This document shows positions 33,701 through 45,099 of a stretch of 64,000 bases of DNA, piece after piece. Under the pieces are notes generated by a model, which was not told the DNA's origin, did no database searches, and saw only the letters and a list, made by a program, of their open reading frames with translations. This stretch comes from Aradus depressus (lineage: Eukaryota > Arthropoda > Insecta > Hemiptera > Aradidae). How positions within the stretch are numbered: position 1 is the first letter of the stretch; every line of letters begins with the position of its first letter. The stretch lies in assembly GCA_963662175.1 (NCBI GenBank), contig OY759217.1, positions 50,320,108 through 50,384,107 on the forward strand. The letters are read 5' to 3'. The translations under genes were made by a program, and so were the position numbers.

Positions 33701-36700
33701 ATTGGCAGCGCTCACTTACCGCCAGCACCGTTTCTTCTGTATAGAAACCCCCCTAAGCTCAGTCATCCCTTGAAATCACAGCAGCTCGGTTCCTTTTGAA
33801 ACAAGGAAGACTGTGAAAAGGCAACGAAACATATCTCGAAATAAAACTAATTTTGTTTTACAGCAATTTTAGGTATAAAACAATGAACTTTAAAAATGTA
33901 TGAAGGAATACGATTTCGTTCGTGAATAACTTGACTTGAAGGCTTTGTGTCAAAAACTCTCTTTTTTAATATGATACCTGATTGGTTTTCATAAGTTAGA
34001 GTGGAGTTTCAAGGGTAAATGTGCGGAAAAACAAACAGGCAATGAACTATAGCTCGAGAAAGAATGATCACACATTATTTGCTTTTTGTATTTTTTAATT
34101 TGGCCTGACCAAACTTCCTTAACGACTTTCACCAAAATCTGAGATTTCAAATCATATTTTTTTCAAATTCAGAAAGATTTGGCATGTAATAATCCTTAAG
34201 AATTCTTTACCGGAGTAAAAATCTCGAAGAAAACAAAATAATAAATTTAAAAAAATTAATTTTTTTCGAAAATTTAAGATCTGTGAAGGTTTTCGTAGAC
34301 ATTGTTCATAGAGAGAAATGACTTTTCTCGAAACAGATAGGTGTTTTAAATTAATGTTGTTTAATCAATTACATATGTTCATTTGTGTTTTTTGAACGTC
34401 ACAGAAAAATATCGAATCCCGTGATTTTCGTATTTCTAAACTTGGTGTTTTCCGGATTTAAATTTCACCCTAGTTCCGGAAAACCATTTTACCGTATTTC
34501 CTTCAATTGTATGAGGCTTCGTACCTACTCGCCAAAACTTACACTTGCATTGTAATCTGAGCCTCATTCGTCCGCTTGTTAAGAGTGTGTTTACTGGATG
34601 ATGTATAGATGGTGTGTGGGATACAGGAGGAGAGCTGTGAAAGAAGGGGTGTGGAGCTGACTCAGACAGTCTCTCTCATGTACGACCTGGCCATTGTTAA
34701 TCCTGATGAGCCTCTCTGGTCTCTTGTTCGGCCCTGTCCTCTGGATGATGTATAGATGGTGTGTGGGATACAGGAGGAGAGCTGTGAAAGAATGGGTGTG
34801 GAGCTGACTCAGTCAGTCTCTCTCATGTACGACCTGGCCATTGTTAATCCTGATGAGCCTCTCTGGTTCCTTGTTCGGCTGTTTGGGGTCGGCATGACCC
34901 GGGCCTGTCCTCTGGATGATGTATAGATGGTGTGTCCGTTTCAGGATGAGAGCTGTGATAAAATGGGTGTGGAGCTGACTCAGACAGTCTCTCTCATGTA
35001 CGACCTGGCCATTGTTAATCCTGACGAGCCTCTCTGGTCTCTTATTCGGTTGTTTGGAGTCGGCATGTCCCGGGCCTGTCCTCTGGCCACCACCTCTATG
35101 ATCTATGTGGATACATCGCCCACCGAGGTAAGTGCTACATTTTGATTTTCGAATACAACCTCATGTACAGTATGTACCAGGGGTCGAAAACCTTCTTGTA
35201 TTTGGCTGCATTACGCCTTGGGTATTCAAGTGTGGACCGCATATCAAAATAAAAAAAGTTGAATAGATATTCAAACATGAGAAGAAAACTTCATATATTG
35301 TTACGTATACGATCGATTTGCTTTGTCATTGTGAGCCAGTCTGCTCCCGATCTGAACCGGATTGTTCCATTTACAATCTTTTTTGTTATTGGAAATGTTT
35401 TTCAAATTTTTTGAACGGTTTTAATTTTTTCAAAATAAAATATTTACAACTCATTTGTACTATTTGACGACTTTTTATTTATTTTTGTAAGTGTTTGTTT
35501 TTATGATTCATGCCCGGGCTTTAACGAGCTCATATCGCCCACTATCAGAGTGCTCTTTCATCGCTCTGTTGGACATGCTCCTGACTCTAATTTGAGAGTC
35601 CTAAGTAACGGTCTTGTGAGTACATTTAAATATTTAAAATGAGTTTATATAAAAATAACGTGAGACGTTTGTCCAGGGTAAAATCTGCGGAAGGTAATGA
35701 GAATAACCCCACCCGATAGTCAAGACTTGGAGGAAAAAGGAGGTGTTGTGAATATTAGCAAAATTATGAGGGAGATTTAATGGAAATACCCATATCCTTC
35801 CCCCTCTTCACCAAGGCTTTGCGGAAACGATTATAGCTTCAATTTGCTGGGAAAACGGAGATATTAATATTTGTTCTAAAAACGGAGATATTAATATTTG
35901 TTCTAAAAACGGAGATTTAAAAAAATGTTGTCTGTATAGAACCCCCTCCCTGTCCCCTATCTGCCCCCTTTCTCGCTCTCCTCCCTCCCTCTCTATCTCT
36001 CTCTCTCTCTTTCTCTTTCTCTTTCTCTGTCCCTCCAAGATTCAAATCCGCACGTATCCTTATTTCTCCTAGTTGGCTTGGTGCAGTTCATTAACCACAC
36101 GTACAGAGTGTAACGCCACTACTAACACGGTGAGGGGTTGGTTTTGACGAGGGACACTTGAGTAATGTGAGGTTGTATATTGCGGTCAGACAGGTTTGCA
36201 GTTTAATCTGAGACCAGCTTCTTACCAACTGTTGTCTAAGGATGAGCTGCGAGGTGCTAACGACTATCAAATAGCTCGCTACGACCTCAAGGATCGTGGC
36301 ACGGAAGGTCCTTACAACCTAGAGGCACGCTACCCTCGCCCCTCCTCCGGGGTCTTCAACAAACACAAACCTCTCATCTCTGTCAACAGGTATCTTACAG
36401 GTACGAGTTTTTTTTTTTTTTTGTTTGACGTTATTTATTTATTTACAAATGAATGTTACATAGTAGGGCAGACTGATTACTACTGCAGTATGTTGTCATG
36501 ATGTGATTATTAACTAAGCAAGGACACGCGAAGGAATCCTACGCCATGAGCGAATCACACTGCTATGTTCGCTTGAGTCTGGTGGATTCGTAGGCAGCTA
36601 ATCTTTCCGTGAGAAGAATGACGAGTTTGGCATGGAACATTGTGTCTCTCCTCGACGACCATGGTACGAGTATGAAGGGTGTTGGTGACTTGAAGGATGC

Positions 36701-39700
36701 GTTAGTGATGTGCCCTAATGCTTCCTTGGACTGCATGGTTTGAATCCGATTCAAATTGGACTTGGTCGCAGTTCCGGATTCCAAGCCATATGCCCATTGT
36801 TGCTTGAAAAGCGCATTGTTAGTCCATGAGAGTGATGATAATAAGATCTTTTTATTTCTGTAAGTTTTATTTTGATATAAGCGCTGGACGTGAGTCGTAT
36901 GTCTACGAACAGTCTCTGAAGTTGAGACTTTTTTTTTGTTTGCTTTTTTATTAATCTTCTTTAAAACACTTCGACCGCGAGGATCTTGGATGCAGGTCTG
37001 TGCGGGATCCTAGCGTGCTAATTTTGATGGGCGCATAATGATAATAAAGGTCGAGATTGCTATGTGCGGATTAAAAAGGCTATGTGATGAAGACAATTTT
37101 GTTTTATAATTTAAATAGGAGGTTTATGAAGTGCAGAAAATTAAATAGTTGGGTAATTTCACCGCAAATTCTCTCTCTGGGGACTATATGCTATGCTGGA
37201 CCTGCTTTGTCAAGGAGGTGCCTGACAGAGTGTGTTAAATGGGGTTTTAAAAAAATTCTTTCACCAAAAAGCGTTTAAAAATTAGTTTGTCAAACCCTCA
37301 ACAGAATTCACTATTTGGCTTTCCATGTTGTTTGTAGAATAGAACCCTGCATGGAACTTTCCAATAGGGGCTTTCAGTACATTATTATTTGAAAATATAT
37401 AATGTATACATAATAGAGTAATTTCGATTATGTTATTAATATAACACGAACTGCACACAACTTTCCAATAAGGCTCTCAGGGGGATTGTTACGTTATTAA
37501 TATATTTTTTTATTATAAGGACGTTTCTGCTCCCTTGGTGGCAAGTTTGAATTATGTACCTGGTACAGATTTTTTTTTTCTTTTTACAGTCAGTCGGGAA
37601 TAATATATAATATAATTTTGGAATTTTTCAGTATATATCACCGATCATATCTGAGCGAATTCTTCTGTAAAATTCTTGAAAAAAATTAAAATATTAAAAT
37701 AAAACATATACATTAGTATAAGGAAACAATAAATGTTTATTAATTGTATAAACAAATAAAGAAAAACGTATGTTTTTAAAAATATTATCTACTAGCTGAC
37801 CCGGCGAACTTCGTACCGCCTAACACCCAATGAATGTCGTGTTAACTTTTAGCAAAACTTAATTTAGGATTTTATTAACGTAATAAAATTCATACAAAAC
37901 ATTTATTAAGTTATATATAGTTTATATTATAGTTTATTAGGATAATAATATATATGAAGAAAATAAAAATCAATAAAAATACAAAAATCAAGTATTTCAA
38001 TGGCTCATCAGCAAGACATTTGCTTTATTGGAGCTATGTATTTTGCGTCACACACCCTATTTTTCTATTTGACCTTTAAGAATATTAAATATGAAATTCC
38101 ATGACAATCCGATCATCCGTTAATGACGCTATTATCACTATTTCTATATTTAGACCTACCCCCCCCCCCCCCCCCCCCCCCCAGTCACATAGCATATTTT
38201 TCAATTTGGCTATCAAGAATACTGCATGTGAAATTCCATGACGATCCGATCACCCGTTAATGACCCATCACTATCTTCATATTTAGGCCTACCCCCACAA
38301 CCCCCCTCCCGTTCACAATTTTGTGACGTCACACACCCTATTTTTCTATTTGGCCTTTAAGAATACTTCATGTGAAATTTCGTGACAATCCCACCATTAG
38401 TTAATGAGCTACCGGTATCTTTATATTTAGGCCTACCCCCACAACCCCCCCTCCCGTTCACAATTTTGTGACGTCACACACCTTATTTTTCTATTTGGCC
38501 TTTAAGAATATTACATGTGAAATTTCATGATAATCCGTCCATCCGTTAATGCGCTAGAGCAATTTTTATGCTTAGGCCCCCCTTACAACCCCCCTCCCGT
38601 TCAAAATTTTGGGACGCCACATAGCCTATATTTCAATCGGGGTCAAAAGGATGCTACATGTGGAGTATCATGAAATCGGTCCAGCCGTTCTTGACTTATA
38701 AATGGTGTAACTAACCCGACTTTGTTTTATTTATATAGATTTCACAAATTATATATAAAGTATGGGAGAACTTTTGGTAAATGCAGTATTTGTTAATTCA
38801 TGGCTAAAGATTGTAGCAATACTGAAATTACGCCCATATTTTATATATAATTTATTTATATTTTAAAAAATATAAGTTTTTCTCTATTTTTTATGAAGTT
38901 TTCCACAATATCTCCGCAAAAAATGTTAAATATCATTAACTGTATAAGTTTAGAGCTGTCAAAGAATCGTTTAGAGATCATCATAATATGTTTTCAAAAT
39001 CATCTTTCAATTTAAACAATATTTTTTAACTATTGCCATTTTTGTTAACTCCCCTCCCTCATTTGTTAATGTAAAAAAAAATATAATAATATGATAATTC
39101 CTCTTTTTCTGTTTGCCCTGTTGGAGAGAGAGGTATGTCGTAACTTCTCTATTTTTGTTTTACATAACAAATTTTCTTTAGATATTTTTGTATGAATTAT
39201 ATAAAATTTCTGTTTTGTATTATAGGCATATAAGTTTTTAAAAAATATATAAAATCAAAAATGGAAAAATGTGACATTGTATTTCAAATCGTTGATAGAA
39301 TTATATTGATTGTACTGAATGGTTGAGATAGGTTACGGGCAAGAGTTTGGTGGTATCCAGACTAGGATCGTGAACCGATGGTGGACCCCGATCCGAGCCA
39401 TTCTCCTGGAGAACATCCCCTGGTATGTCCAGGTCTACATGCACACCCTCAGGATCGAGTGCAACGGCAATGAGATAGAACCCTGTAAGATTTATTTTTC
39501 ATACTAATTATTTTTTTTTGAGCTTTCTCAAGGCTTACCGCAGTAGACGTCACTGGTTGAACAGTCTTAGCGGTGGTATAAGAAAGGGACATCGATAGTG
39601 GAGGGCCACTTGCTGTTCTTGTATGCACCGAGGAGATATGTTATCACATATTTTTAAAAAGCTACGTTTTACACGTTTTATTTAATTTGTCTGTAAACAA

Positions 39701-42700
39701 CAACCACATTTATTTGGACCAGCAAAATGCTTTACACAAATATATAAAATAGGGTTTAAAAAAGAAAGTCCTGGTACAGTCTTTGTTTGAGTCGCCTCCC
39801 AAAATTTGTCTGTAAGTTCAGTGTTTAATTTTTCACCGGAATTTCATATTCTTCGACCCACTGACTTCAAAATTAAAAAAAAAAAAAGTCTTATCTGTCT
39901 GTTTATGTGTGCTTTAGATTGAATGTATTGTTGTTTATGTGTGCTTTAGATTGAATGTATTGACCATAAGGATATCCAAAACTCCATAAAGAAAACACTG
40001 GTTTTCAGCTGAATCGGTCGAAGGAAGGACTCCAAAACGATGATTACTGTCAATATAATGAACGTATTGATGCGAAATTGTGCCTGACGATTGAGAAAGT
40101 CCTTAGTAAGACACCTATTGATTTTCAGTCAAATCGGTCGATTGGTGTAGAAGGAAAGCAGGAACTTTATTTTTCCGGAGCTTTGGTGGGGTAATTATTA
40201 TCCCCGATTGGATCCACTCATGTGTCTAGAATGTAATCGTATATAATATATCTACTTTGAGTTGAGAGTGTCTCCCCTCACTATTGTCCTATCTACAGTG
40301 GCTAAGATGTTCCGTCCTGGCAAGGAGCGCGAGCGGCCCTACCACTTGGAGCTCGTCCTCGACCTACCTCCAGAGTCCACCGTCCTCGTCATGCTCCAGT
40401 TCGACTATGCATTCCTCCGATGGCAGGAGTATCCTCCGGACGCTCATCATGGTTTCTACGCCGGCGCTGCCTCCGTGACTGCCTTCATACCCAAAGTGCG
40501 CAACTTCACCTCCATTCTCATGGACTCAAATCTTTTCATGAGGTATCAGTACCATTTTTATTTAAATAATCTAGTTCTAGTTATGTTACATGCAAGTCTC
40601 ATTACGAAAACATCATAGAATATATTTTTATTGTTTTTTAAGTTACTTTAGTTTAATAATAATATTTATTTTCGTTAAATCATAACATGGTAATAGGATA
40701 CGTCATAAGAATGTTTACATTAATGAATATATATTACTTTATTTATTCTTTTGATAGAGAAAGTATTGAAATTGTAAAAAAGTGTCTATTTCGATTTTAT
40801 GACGTATTTTGATCTAATTTGATACCGAGATTACAAAAATTTCAATGATGATTGTCCGTTCGTATGTCCGTAACACTAAAATTGTAACCAATTGATCTCC
40901 AGGATGGTATATACAGTCTGGCATCCCATTGGTCCTAGCGAAAATTTCATATTGTTCCGAGTTGTATAAGCCAAGAAAATTATTAATATTTAATTTTTTG
41001 TACATTTTAATGTCTGGAAAACTATTTAATTGTTACTGCTGTGTACTCCCTCAGATGATGTACTTCACGCAGTACTGCTACTGTCATTACGTTATTAGCT
41101 ATTTAATATAGCATAAAGTGCTCCCGGTATCCTACTCTTGACATAATGCGAACACTTCTCTTCTGTAGTTAGGGGACATCCCTGTCTCCTTAGGAGTAGC
41201 CCCACAGACCCAGATCATACGATATCAGGCTCTGAAATAGTGCATGGCAGCACGTCTTGATTACTCCGTCGTTGAATATGTCTTTAAGTTTCAGCAGGAG
41301 ATAGTTAATGAATGATAACTTTTTGCACAGTTTTGTGTAATTTCTTCTCTCGGTGCACTATTGGCATTCCTTCTCTTGGATATTTCCGGATCTAATCTAC
41401 CCTGAAATTTTGATATAAAAAGTTACCTTTCAGTCACAAGAAAAAATATCTACCTGGTAAATTTGTGTCAATATTGACATAAGTTAATGTTGAATGTGGT
41501 TTTGTTGTTTCAGTATCAAGTCGAGTCGTTTCGGAGGCTACCCTGTCCGGCTGACCACAGAGACGCTGATTGTCTCCCTGGCTACTCCAGACTTCTCCAT
41601 GCCCTACAACGTCATCTGTCTGGCATGTACTGTGGTGGCACTCGCCTTTGGACCTCTACACAATATAACTACCAAGAGGTATATCAATTTCTATTTGAGA
41701 TGCTGCAATCTAAATAAACAAGACATTAATGAAATGTCTTCTAAGTTGTGAAAACTTGCAATAAATAAATTAAACAATTGTTTTAAAAACAAATATTGTT
41801 GACCTTGTGGAATATACAATATTTAATTTATCTGAGAGATGAAAGAACCTTTAGCACACCATCCTTCGGACGGGACGTTAAGCGATGATCCCGAGCCTGT
41901 ACTCGTTAAAGATCCCTACCCTGGGTGAATAAACTTAGATAGGCACTCTCCCATAGTAGATGCTTAACATTTTCTCTGAGATTTTGTGAAACACAATAAA
42001 AAAATAAAGAAAAACAAATGTTTTGTAAATATATTGTCCATTTCACAAAATATATGGGAGTACATTAGTTATACAGTATTTGTTAAGTCGTGGCTGAAAA
42101 TGGTAGCACTGCCGATAGTACCATATATTTTATATATCTTATGAAATTGATAATATTTTTAAAAAACATTCGTTTTTCTTTATATTCCCATAGTAGAGTC
42201 TGGCTCATGTCCACCAGAGTGACAAAAGAGCCCTCTGTTAATAGGCGATATGACGTCGTAGTTAAAGCCCGGGCATGAGTCATAATAACTAACTACAATA
42301 TTAAAAGAGAAAATGTGTTTAATTTTATTTTAATTTATATTAAAGCAAGTGAATGTATCAATGTATTATTGTCTAACTGCATAAAAAATTAAAAAAATAT
42401 ATTCCTATTCGACAGGACAAATTATTGTATAAATAGATAGAGCAGATAAAAGACCAAAGGGGCTCGGCTGGGTTTCGAACCCGCGATCTTGAACTCAGTA
42501 GGGTAACACGCTACCACCGAGATATGATATTGCTATGAGCTAAATTTCATGGAAGTCCACATATTAGAATTAAGTATAAATAACACGTTAAAAGCGAACT
42601 GAATTTCGTTGCCACTTGAAAAAAAATAGTTCACACTCTGCAAAAAAAAAAAAAATATACAGTGTAAACTGTATATAACGACAATTAAGGGACTGCGCAT

Positions 42701-43738
42701 TTTATGGCGTTATTGTTGTCGTTAAATGAAGAGAAGAAAAATCAATACATATTACATTACATTTAATAGTATTTTACTATTATAATATGTATTTACTAAT
42801 AAAGTATAACAACTAACATTAATATTGATACAAATAACAACGCTTATTGCGTATAGTCTGTTATCTTCGTCTGACGTTTTTTGCTGCTCCAGTATTTTAA
42901 TTGTATTTTCTTATGTATTTTATTCATATCTTGGGACACTGTGGGATCAACTTGGTTTTACAAAAAGTTTAGCAGCCGATGTTAACACGTGCAAGGTAAT
43001 CACAACAAACAAAAGAACGAATATCTTAGAATCTTCGGTACGTATGATGCCGACAGTCGAGTTAAATACGTGCTAGACAATAAAGCAACAAAAGACCGTA
43101 CACAGCTGCAGTTCTTATTAATTTCGGCAACTTGAAAGTACTGTTTATTGCTTAGTAATGACGTCTTGTTGACGTTATTTAGAGTGGGTGTGATGCTACA
43201 TAGAGTGTACCATTGTATAGACAACAAGGTAAACCAACCAGATTCAAGTAATTTCGATGTTTTAGGGAGGTAGTCGTTAAATCGAGTGTCGTTAAATGGA
43301 GTTTACACGGTATATCATTAGAAAACTGAAATTCGGCGCATGCTGTTCGACTTGTTTTTAATTTCGTGTGCACGAACATAGAAGGGGAGCCACTATTGCA
43401 TCATTTAGGAAATAGCTTTTTTTTTATCTTGTTGGAACATCGTGTAAAAATTTCATTTTTCTTGTGTTTTCAGATTTATCATTGCAAGAGATAAAAAAAA
43501 GAAGGGTCTCATTCGACTGTTGCTGTCCTACCTGCTGCTACTCATCCCGAAGAGATTTGTATCTCAAAAAGAAGAAGAAGAGATTCCAGGTGGAGAAGCT
43601 GACAAGGCGGAAGTAGAAGCCAAAGAAGGGGCCTCCTCCCAGACAAAGACCTCTCTGAAGAAGAGGAGGAAGACGAAGAAAGACAAGAATCAGGAGAAAG
43701 AGAAGAAGGACGGCGATGGAGGCAAAGACAAGGAGTAG
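27702..43738 (+). CDS. PIG-T: GPI transamidase subunit PIG-T, complete
   Basis: Ten exons: 27702-27876, 28102-28279, 31100-31346, 33223-33309, 34945-35127, 36202-36400, 39332-39484, 40299-40542, 41514-41678 and 43474-43738 (TAG). All GT-AG phases agree and give 631 residues. PIG-T is the luminal scaffold of the ER GPI transamidase, which replaces the C-terminal signal of proteins with a GPI anchor. Residues 1-23 form a signal peptide ([16 protein letters not shown]...). Family blocks appear in order: '[10 protein letters not shown]', '[18 protein letters not shown]', '[15 protein letters not shown]' (its Cys is the likely partner for the disulfide with PIG-K), 'HVRPVC', '[12 protein letters not shown]', '[16 protein letters not shown]' and '[20 protein letters not shown]', the last beginning the C-terminal membrane segment (about 520-536). 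Exon 10 adds a second hydrophobic run (about 556-568) and a lysine/glutamate-rich tail; the protein is longer than human PIG-T (578). Exon 5 has two decoy copies upstream. Confidence 0.97.
28280..29280. other. PIG-T intron 2, first part, no other gene
   Basis: AT-rich intron sequence. Nothing recognised. Confidence 0.5.
29281..30345 (+). repeat. 181-bp tandem array of a LINE ORF2 tail, 6 copies
   Basis: Units start (at TCCTTCGGACCTCTTCAT) near 29292, 29473, 29653, 29834, 30015 and 30196. In one frame each unit reads '[20 protein letters not shown]' then '...[10 protein letters not shown]...[10 protein letters not shown]', the C-terminal tail of CR1/L2/jockey-like ORF2 proteins. The period of 181 is not a multiple of 3, so the frame rotates, and the long plus-strand frames (up to 437 codons) are artefacts of the array. 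It lies in PIG-T intron 2. Confidence 0.93.
30346..30800 (+). mobile_element. LINE 3' end downstream of the array
   Basis: After the last unit comes AT-rich sequence ending in GGGGACTTCGGTCCC, a small hairpin, then 'agaataaaaatgtattttca'. A hairpin followed by a short A/T-rich repeat is typical of a jockey/CR1-type 3' terminus. Boundary approximate. Confidence 0.6.
31347..33222. other. PIG-T intron 3, repeats only
   Basis: Contains a block of degenerate 'cttctggactc/cttgaactc' repeats at about 31735-31960, a copy of the dispersed 'gccgatg' family at about 32560-32760, and AT-rich sequence. No gene seen. Confidence 0.5.
33360..33565 (+). repeat. tRNA-derived SINE, 5'-truncated
   Basis: 'cttaagcacgccgtccttcg' to 'cgggcatgagtcataatgac', in PIG-T intron 4. 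Only the core and tail are kept. Confidence 0.88.
33566..34593. other. PIG-T intron 4, no other gene
   Basis: A short dispersed repeat at 33570-33635 and a GC-richer block at 33640-33830 of unknown class. The remainder is AT-rich. Confidence 0.45.
34594..35086 (+). repeat. Tandem copies of PIG-T exon 5 acceptor edge, 3 copies
   Basis: Units begin at CTGG 34594, 34741 and 34912; periods are 147, 171 and 171, copy 1 having lost 24 bp. Each has intron tail 'atgatgtatagatggtgtgt', an acceptor (AG at 34626, 34773, 34944) and the first part of exon 5 ('GAGAGCTGTGA...GCCTGTCCTCTGG'). Exon '...CTCTGG' is joined to intron 'CTGGATGATG', sharing CTGG. Unit lengths are multiples of 3, but the intron tail contributes an in-frame TAG, so upstream acceptors would truncate the protein. 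Copy 3 has the better polypyrimidine context ('ccgtttcag') and leads into the full exon. Confidence 0.95.
35503..35605 (-). repeat. SINE tail fragment
   Basis: 'attcatgcccgggctttaac' to 'ttgagagtcctaag', an inverted 3' part of the SINE in PIG-T intron 5. Confidence 0.75.
35606..36201. other. PIG-T intron 5, simple repeats
   Basis: A 27-bp direct repeat ('ggagatattaatatttgttc') occurs twice plus a partial at about 35851-35920, followed by a CT-rich microsatellite at 35940-36030. No gene. Confidence 0.6.
36520..36850 (-). pseudogene. Jockey-type LINE ORF2 relic
   Basis: The minus strand reads '[20 protein letters not shown]', then 'NRIQTMQSK', '...HITNASFKS', and, after a frameshift, '[17 protein letters not shown]'. 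This is the post-RT tail of jockey elements ('YG.ELWG.A..SN....Q.FQSK.LR.ITNA'). It lies in PIG-T intron 6, antisense. Confidence 0.8.
36851..37750. other. PIG-T intron 6, no other gene
   Basis: AT-rich. Two similar blocks near 37330 and 37450 ('aactttccaataggggctt' and 'aactttccaataaggctct') suggest a local old duplication. Confidence 0.45.
37755..38895. mobile_element. Candidate TIR element with internal 140-bp tandem modules
   Basis: The left part 'aataaagaaaaacgtatgtt' and the inverted right part ('aaaaaatataagtttttctc' on plus, about 38865) form imperfect inverted ends. Inside, 'agctgacccggcgaacttcg' begins a common arthropod repeat that ends 'ggtccagccgttcttgactt' and 'tttatttatatagat'. 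About five modules of roughly 140 bp ('gtgacgtcacacaccctatt' ... 'gacaatccgatcatccgtta' ... C-rich) tile 38040-38700. A poly-C run lies at 38160-38182. The class is uncertain. Confidence 0.55.
38896..39331. other. PIG-T intron 6 end, no other gene
   Basis: AT-rich intron sequence leading to the exon 7 acceptor. Confidence 0.5.
39485..40298. other. PIG-T intron 7, dispersed repeats
   Basis: A 29-bp direct repeat ('ttatgtgtgctttagattga') occurs twice at 39903-39960. Dispersed 'ccaaatcggtcgaagg' family phrases lie at about 40010-40150. Confidence 0.55.
40543..41513. other. PIG-T intron 8, no other gene
   Basis: A short dispersed repeat at about 40655-40725 ('atcataacatggtaatagga'); otherwise unrecognised AT-rich sequence. 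Confidence 0.5.
41828..42294 (+). repeat. SINE interrupted by a 226-bp insertion
   Basis: SINE core at 41828-41960 and tail at 42187-42294. The insertion at 41961-42186 is flanked by an 11-bp direct repeat, CCCATAGTAGA (41950-41960 and 42187-42197), which is SINE sequence duplicated on insertion. In PIG-T intron 9. Confidence 0.9.
41961..42186. mobile_element. 226-bp insertion element with 11-bp target duplication
   Basis: Resembles the right part of 37755-38895 ('cagtatttgttaagtcgtgg' here, 'cagtatttgttaattcatgg' there). It has imperfect subterminal inverted repeats: 'aataaagaaaaacaaatgtt' at about 42001 and, inverted, 'aatataaagaaaaacgaatg' ending at 42186. A target duplication of 11 bp is long for most TIR classes; Mutator-like elements are one fit. 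Confidence 0.65.
42458..42520 (-). repeat. SINE head fragment
   Basis: 'ggctgggtttcgaacccgcg' to 'ctaccaccgagat', the inverted tRNA-like head only. Confidence 0.65.
42521..43473. other. PIG-T intron 9 end, no other gene
   Basis: AT-rich. The phrases 'gttattgttgtcgttaaatg' and 'gtcgttaaatcgagtgtcgt' suggest old repeat material. Confidence 0.45.
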
Positions 43739-44509
43739 ATCTCTACTTTCTTGTGTCTATGTTTATCTAAGTGTGTACCGTCTTCTGATAGCGAGCCAAA
43801 AAGTTCGACACTCCTCTGTAATGTCGGCTTGTCTTCAAACCCAACCAATAACTGCTCCTCAAGATAGAATTAGATCCTTCCGTTGTCCTTAGATTGATGT
43901 TGTGTGACGTATCTCTCTCAAGCCTCTTACTTTCTCAGCTACATTTAGCATTAGGGACGTTATGTAATTGGTCAAAAACGTTGAATTTTCAACGGAATTT
44001 CATGTTTTCCGTTTCCCTTAATTTGAACATTAATAGAACATTTCGTGTCTGTGGCATGACAACTCCCGATGGCATGGCTCTATCGGCAAAATTTCATTTG
44101 TCAAGTTTCTGAGCCAAGTTTACCTGATTGATGAAAATTAATTTTACATTCATGAAAATGGTATTTTTTTATTGTTCAGTTATTGTCAAAACCACTCAAC
44201 TCAAAGGCATTTTTTCAACTCAGGCTTTAGTATTTCTTTAAATAAACAGCCAACTAGAACAAGAAATTTGAAATAGCAAATAGCTGACTAATCTTATATA
44301 CTCGTACCTATATATTGCATATTGTTGTAACTCTCTGAAAAGACAACTTTCATGGCAATTTATTATACCATTTTTTTTTTCAGAAATAGTTAAAATACTT
44401 TTTTTAATGGTTAGAAAAATTAATTGTTATGATAAGTATTTCGTTCTATTAAAAAAAAAAAAAAGTATCACTTCTTTAATGTTGGTTTGTTATTTAGCAA
44501 TTGTTAGAT
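43739..44509 (+). other. PIG-T 3' flank
   Basis: Probable 3'UTR and downstream. AATAAA at 44241-44246 is a candidate polyadenylation signal. A dispersed-family stretch lies at 43950-44110. Confidence 0.45.
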
Positions 44510-44812
44510 AGTTATTGTATCTCATGTTCAGGCTTTAACCATGAGGTCGTATCGCCTACTACCAGAGTGCTCTTTCGTTACTCTAGTGGACATGAGCCCG
44601 ACTCAATTGTGAGTGTTTTAAATTTTGCTTATCCTAAATTTTTATTCCCTTCGGGTAAGGGTATTCCTTAGTGAGTACAGGATATCGTACAGGCTCGGGA
44701 CCATCTGAAGGATGGCGTGCTCACAGTTTTTTCAGTTCTCAGATAAAACACCTGAGGGCCTCGGCCGGATTTCTAACCCGGAATCTTGATCATCTGAGCT
44801 CGGCGTCCTATT
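44510..44812 (-). repeat. tRNA-derived SINE, near full length, diverged
   Basis: On plus: 'tctcatgttcaggctttaac', 'ctactaccagagtgctcttt', 'tggacatgagcccgactcaa', 'acaggctcgggaccatctga', and the head to 'ctgagctcggcgtcc'. The B box is mutated. Confidence 0.85.
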
Positions 44813-45099
44813 TAGCAATCTGTTATTTCTTTAGTTGTTATTTTCTTTGAGTAGCAGCAGACTGCTACTTGAATTCAAAAAGAACGGATTCAGTTACAGG
44901 AATGCAGATAAGTATTCAACCGTTGAAATAATTGTTTAATCTCTTTTCCTGTTACCGAGCTTCTGCCTGCATCCCGGCCATCATAATATGAAGAAAAAAA
45001 ACTGTTATATTATAGGAAACAGGGAGGCTTAATAACAATAGTATGAGAATATATTATCAGATGATGTTATATGTGATCAGAGAAATCAATATTGCTACT

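Noticed and set aside
42825..43076. 83-codon frame in PIG-T intron 9
   Set aside because: No homology recognised, lies within an intron whose exon phases already fit, low-complexity start.
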